From Pseudomonas sp. TH31 (GTDB lineage Bacteria; Pseudomonadota; Gammaproteobacteria; Pseudomonadales; Pseudomonadaceae), in NCBI RefSeq assembly GCF_016650815.1, contig NZ_JAEKEZ010000029.1, forward strand, positions 310,001-374,000: 64,000 nucleotides of DNA. Direction: 5' to 3'. Made by a program: the position numbers and the translations under genes. The notes beneath the pieces are model-generated. The model did not search any database. It was not told the origin of the DNA and saw nothing but the letters and a program-made list of their open reading frames with translations. Positions 62,386 through 64,000 of the stretch are shown piece after piece (position 1 is the first letter of the stretch; each line of letters starts with the position of its first letter).

Positions 62386-62796
62386 TTAACCGGGCATGCA
62401 CTGGAAGTCGCCAGTCTGCGCCACTTGCTTGCCGTGGGAATCCTCAAGTCGCGCACTGACTTCCTGGCCCAGGCTCGATTCCACCAGTTGGTAATGTTCG
62501 CCGGCCTTGAACTGGGTGTAATGGACCTTGCCTTCGCAATCCTGCTGATTCGAATCGCCACTCGGGAGCTCGAACAGCGTCACCGCCAAGTCATGTGCGC
62601 CAGGGCTTACTTCAAAGAAGCGGCCGTCATCGATACGTTTGCCATCCACCCGTTCGGCCAACAGGTCATTGGGCGCTTCTTCCTGCAGCCCGATCCAGGC
62701 CATGCCCGGATCGGCTTTGGGCATCGGGCCGGCACACGCGGACAACAGGCAGACCAGGCTCAAGCCCGGAATCAACAGCAGATGTTTAAGTGTCAT
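62386..62796 (-). CDS. Small envelope lipoprotein (paralogue 1)
   Basis: 136 residues. Lipobox LLSACAGP with Cys21. The mature part shares with the next gene a common plan: PMPKADP, AWIGL, LLAERVDGKRI, FFEVSPGAHDLAVTL, then FKAGEHYQLVE and an end with a single pair of Cys. The pattern 'F-x-V-x-P-G-x-H' and 'F-x-A-G-x-x-Y' resembles DUF2846/PEGA-type domains. The ATG at 62796 follows GGAAGGTCATTGCA. Function unknown; paralogue 2 lies upstream, separated by a REPIN. Confidence 0.72.
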   Translation of the reverse strand: MTLKHLLLIPGLSLVCLLSACAGPMPKADPGMAWIGLQEEAPNDLLAERVDGKRIDDGRFFEVSPGAHDLAVTLFELPSGDSNQQDCEGKVHYTQFKAGEHYQLVESSLGQEVSARLEDSHGKQVAQTGDFQCMPG

Positions 62797-62841
62797 TGCA
62801 ATGACCTTCCTTCCGGTAAAAAACTTCAAAACACCACAATC

Positions 62842-62936
62842 CCTGTGGGAGCGGGCTTGCTCGCGAAAGCGGTGTGTCAGATAACATTCATGTCGACTGA
62901 CACTTCCCCTTCGCGAGCAAGCCCGCTCCCACAGGT
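62842..62936. repeat. REPIN, family B
   Basis: CCTGTGGGAGCGGGCTTGCT and reverse complement, between the two paralogous lipoprotein genes. Confidence 0.92.
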
Positions 62937-62947
62937 TCTGTGCGGGC

Positions 62948-63352
62948 CTACGAGCACTTGAAGCTGTGGCTCTGCGCCACCTGATTGCCGTGGGAATCCA
63001 CCAGGCTGACGGCCGCCTTCAAGCCCTCGCTCGAGGCATTGATCTGATAGTGCTCACCGGCCTTGAACTCGCTGTAGTCGAGGCGGCCCATGCAATTGAG
63101 GTCTGTCGAGTTGCCATCCGCGCCGCTAAGCAGGGTCATGTCCAGACGATGAGCGCCTGGCTTGACCTCGAAATAACGAGCGTCTTGGACCGCCTTCCCA
63201 TCGATGCGCTCCGCCAGCAAATCGGCGCTCGCCGGTTGGTCCATGCCGATCCAGGCTTCGCTCGGGTCAGCCTTGGGCATCGGTCCGGCGCATGCCGACA
63301 ACAGGCACACCAGGCTCAGGCTCGGGATCAGTAACAGGGGTTTAAGCGTCAT
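62948..63352 (-). CDS. Small envelope lipoprotein (paralogue 2)
   Basis: 134 residues. Starts MTLKPLLLIPSLSLVCLLSA with the lipidated Cys21 and continues AGPMPKADPSEAWIGM, LLAERIDGKAV, YFEVKPGAHRLDMTL, FKAGEHYQI and an end with KCS. Near-identical signal peptide and the same blocks as paralogue 1 show a tandem duplication. The ATG at 63352 is used. The divergent RND gene starts 225 bases away and shares the promoter region. Confidence 0.75.
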   Translation of the reverse strand: MTLKPLLLIPSLSLVCLLSACAGPMPKADPSEAWIGMDQPASADLLAERIDGKAVQDARYFEVKPGAHRLDMTLLSGADGNSTDLNCMGRLDYSEFKAGEHYQINASSEGLKAAVSLVDSHGNQVAQSHSFKCS

Positions 63353-63577
63353 TGAAAAACACCTCGCAAGTGGACGCCGATGCCGCCGTCAGGAGTGACG
63401 GTAGGCACTCGGCTTGAGGTTAAGAGTGGCGAGCCAGAGCGGTTCGGACAAATGAATCCGCATGAAAGGATTTTCAGGTAATCGTTAAAAATTTCTTCAT
63501 TCCGCGGAAGGCAAATCTTTAAGTAGCAAGCGCAAGACTGCCGAGAATTGCAATTCAAGACCTCGGAGGTTTACGGC

Positions 63578-64000
63578 ATGCTCGGGCTGGTAAAGACTGC
63601 ACTGCTCAAGCCCTACACGTTTATCGTGCTGGCAATTTTCATCTGCATCATTGGGCCCATGGCGGCCCTGCGCACACCCACCGATGTGTTTCCCGACATC
63701 GGCATTCCGGTGATCGCAGTGGTCTGGCAGTACAACGGCCTCGCGCCACAAGACATGGCCGGGCGGGTGATCTACACCTATGAGCGCTCGCTGAGCACCA
63801 CGGTCAACGACATCGAACACATCGAGTCGCAATCGCTTCCGGGCATGGGCATCGTCAAGATTTTCTTCCAGCCGGGTGTCGACATTCGTACCGCCAACGC
63901 CCAGGTCACGGCGGTGTCGCAGACGGTGCTTAAACAAATGCCGCCGGGCATCACGCCGCCGCTGATCCTCAACTACAGCGCCTCGACCGTGCCGATTCTG
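63578..64000 (+). CDS. RND efflux transporter permease (N-terminal part, runs off the window)
   Basis: The first 141 residues are visible. MLGLVKTALLKPYTFIVLAI, the first membrane helix, and PTDVFPDIGIPVIAVVWQY followed by NGLAPQDMAGRVIYTYERSL and DIEHIESQSLPGMGIVKIFF are typical of the AcrB/MexB-like HAE-RND family; YNG-L-P-x-x and ESQS blocks are clear. The ATG at 63578 has CGGAGGTTTACGGC, a strong site. No membrane-fusion gene lies before it, so the partner is probably downstream. Drug or metal substrate cannot be told yet. Confidence 0.85.
   Translation, partial: MLGLVKTALLKPYTFIVLAIFICIIGPMAALRTPTDVFPDIGIPVIAVVWQYNGLAPQDMAGRVIYTYERSLSTTVNDIEHIESQSLPGMGIVKIFFQPGVDIRTANAQVTAVSQTVLKQMPPGITPPLILNYSASTVPIL

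Noticed and set aside
1323..62936. Repeats considered as a CRISPR array
   Set aside because: The repeats are dispersed, palindromic and paired in opposite orientation, not evenly spaced direct repeats; they are REP/REPIN elements.
1..64000. tRNA, rRNA or IS transposase genes
   Set aside because: None could be recognised on either strand.

Overview
The window is a GC-rich chromosomal segment from a Pseudomonas of the fluorescens complex. Evidence: (i) gene order matches, from memory, P. aeruginosa blocks such as PA1422-PA1413 (guanidinobutyrase locus) and PA3223-PA3228 (azoreductase, LysR, hydrolase, ppiA, ABC exporter); (ii) intergenic spaces are packed with REP elements of the kinds typical of P. 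fluorescens relatives (GTAGGAGCTGCCGAAGG, GTGGGAGCGGGCTTGCTCGCG). No rRNA, tRNA, insertion sequence, integrase or CRISPR array was seen, so this is mostly core and near-core genome.

Layout. 0-7 kb: 3' part of a DTW-domain tRNA-modification gene, then the divergent gbuR/gbuA guanidinobutyrate locus with an NTF2-like protein, an NCS1 permease and a sodium:solute symporter, then an MBL-fold hydrolase. 7-15 kb: ACP-like and micro-proteins, a broken LysR gene divergent from an MFS exporter, an EamA permease, DUF2177, a CvfB-type S1 protein, a porin-like protein and a lipoprotein. 15-20 kb is the most accessory-looking part: a RecA-cleavable-type S24 repressor with three operator-like palindromes, a LysR, a small periplasmic protein, and a two-gene operon of an AvrRpt2-like (C70) cysteine protease plus an unknown partner. 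20-30 kb: DEAD-box helicase, YbdG-like channel, MepB, transporter, AzoR, then LysR-hydrolase-PpiA-ABC exporter. 30-40 kb: AqpZ, a FemAB/GNAT-like protein, a FabH-like synthase, HrpA, AceK. 40-49 kb: two EamA permeases, a fimbrial-like protein, LpxO, CysK, DUF748, MoxR ATPase and VWA partner. 49-54 kb: MFS-pxpA-pxpB-pxpC 5-oxoproline operon with a divergent LysR. 54-64 kb: membrane proteins and a class II amidotransferase, oligopeptidase B, cNMP-binding protein, SpeE-like protein, HNH protein, a Cys-free unknown, an orphan OmpR-type regulator, two paralogous lipoproteins and the start of an RND pump.

Two things shape the whole annotation. First, at least eleven genes carry one frameshift each, nearly all explained by one missing base in a short homopolymer. 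This looks like uncorrected sequencing error rather than decay, and the affected genes (hrpA, aceK, ppiA and others) should be read as probably intact in the organism. Second, about 27 REP/REPIN elements of three families occur, some supplying stop codons to neighbouring genes. The best candidates for new biology are the protease/partner operon with its own inverted-repeat operator, and the SOS-type repressor with no visible prophage.
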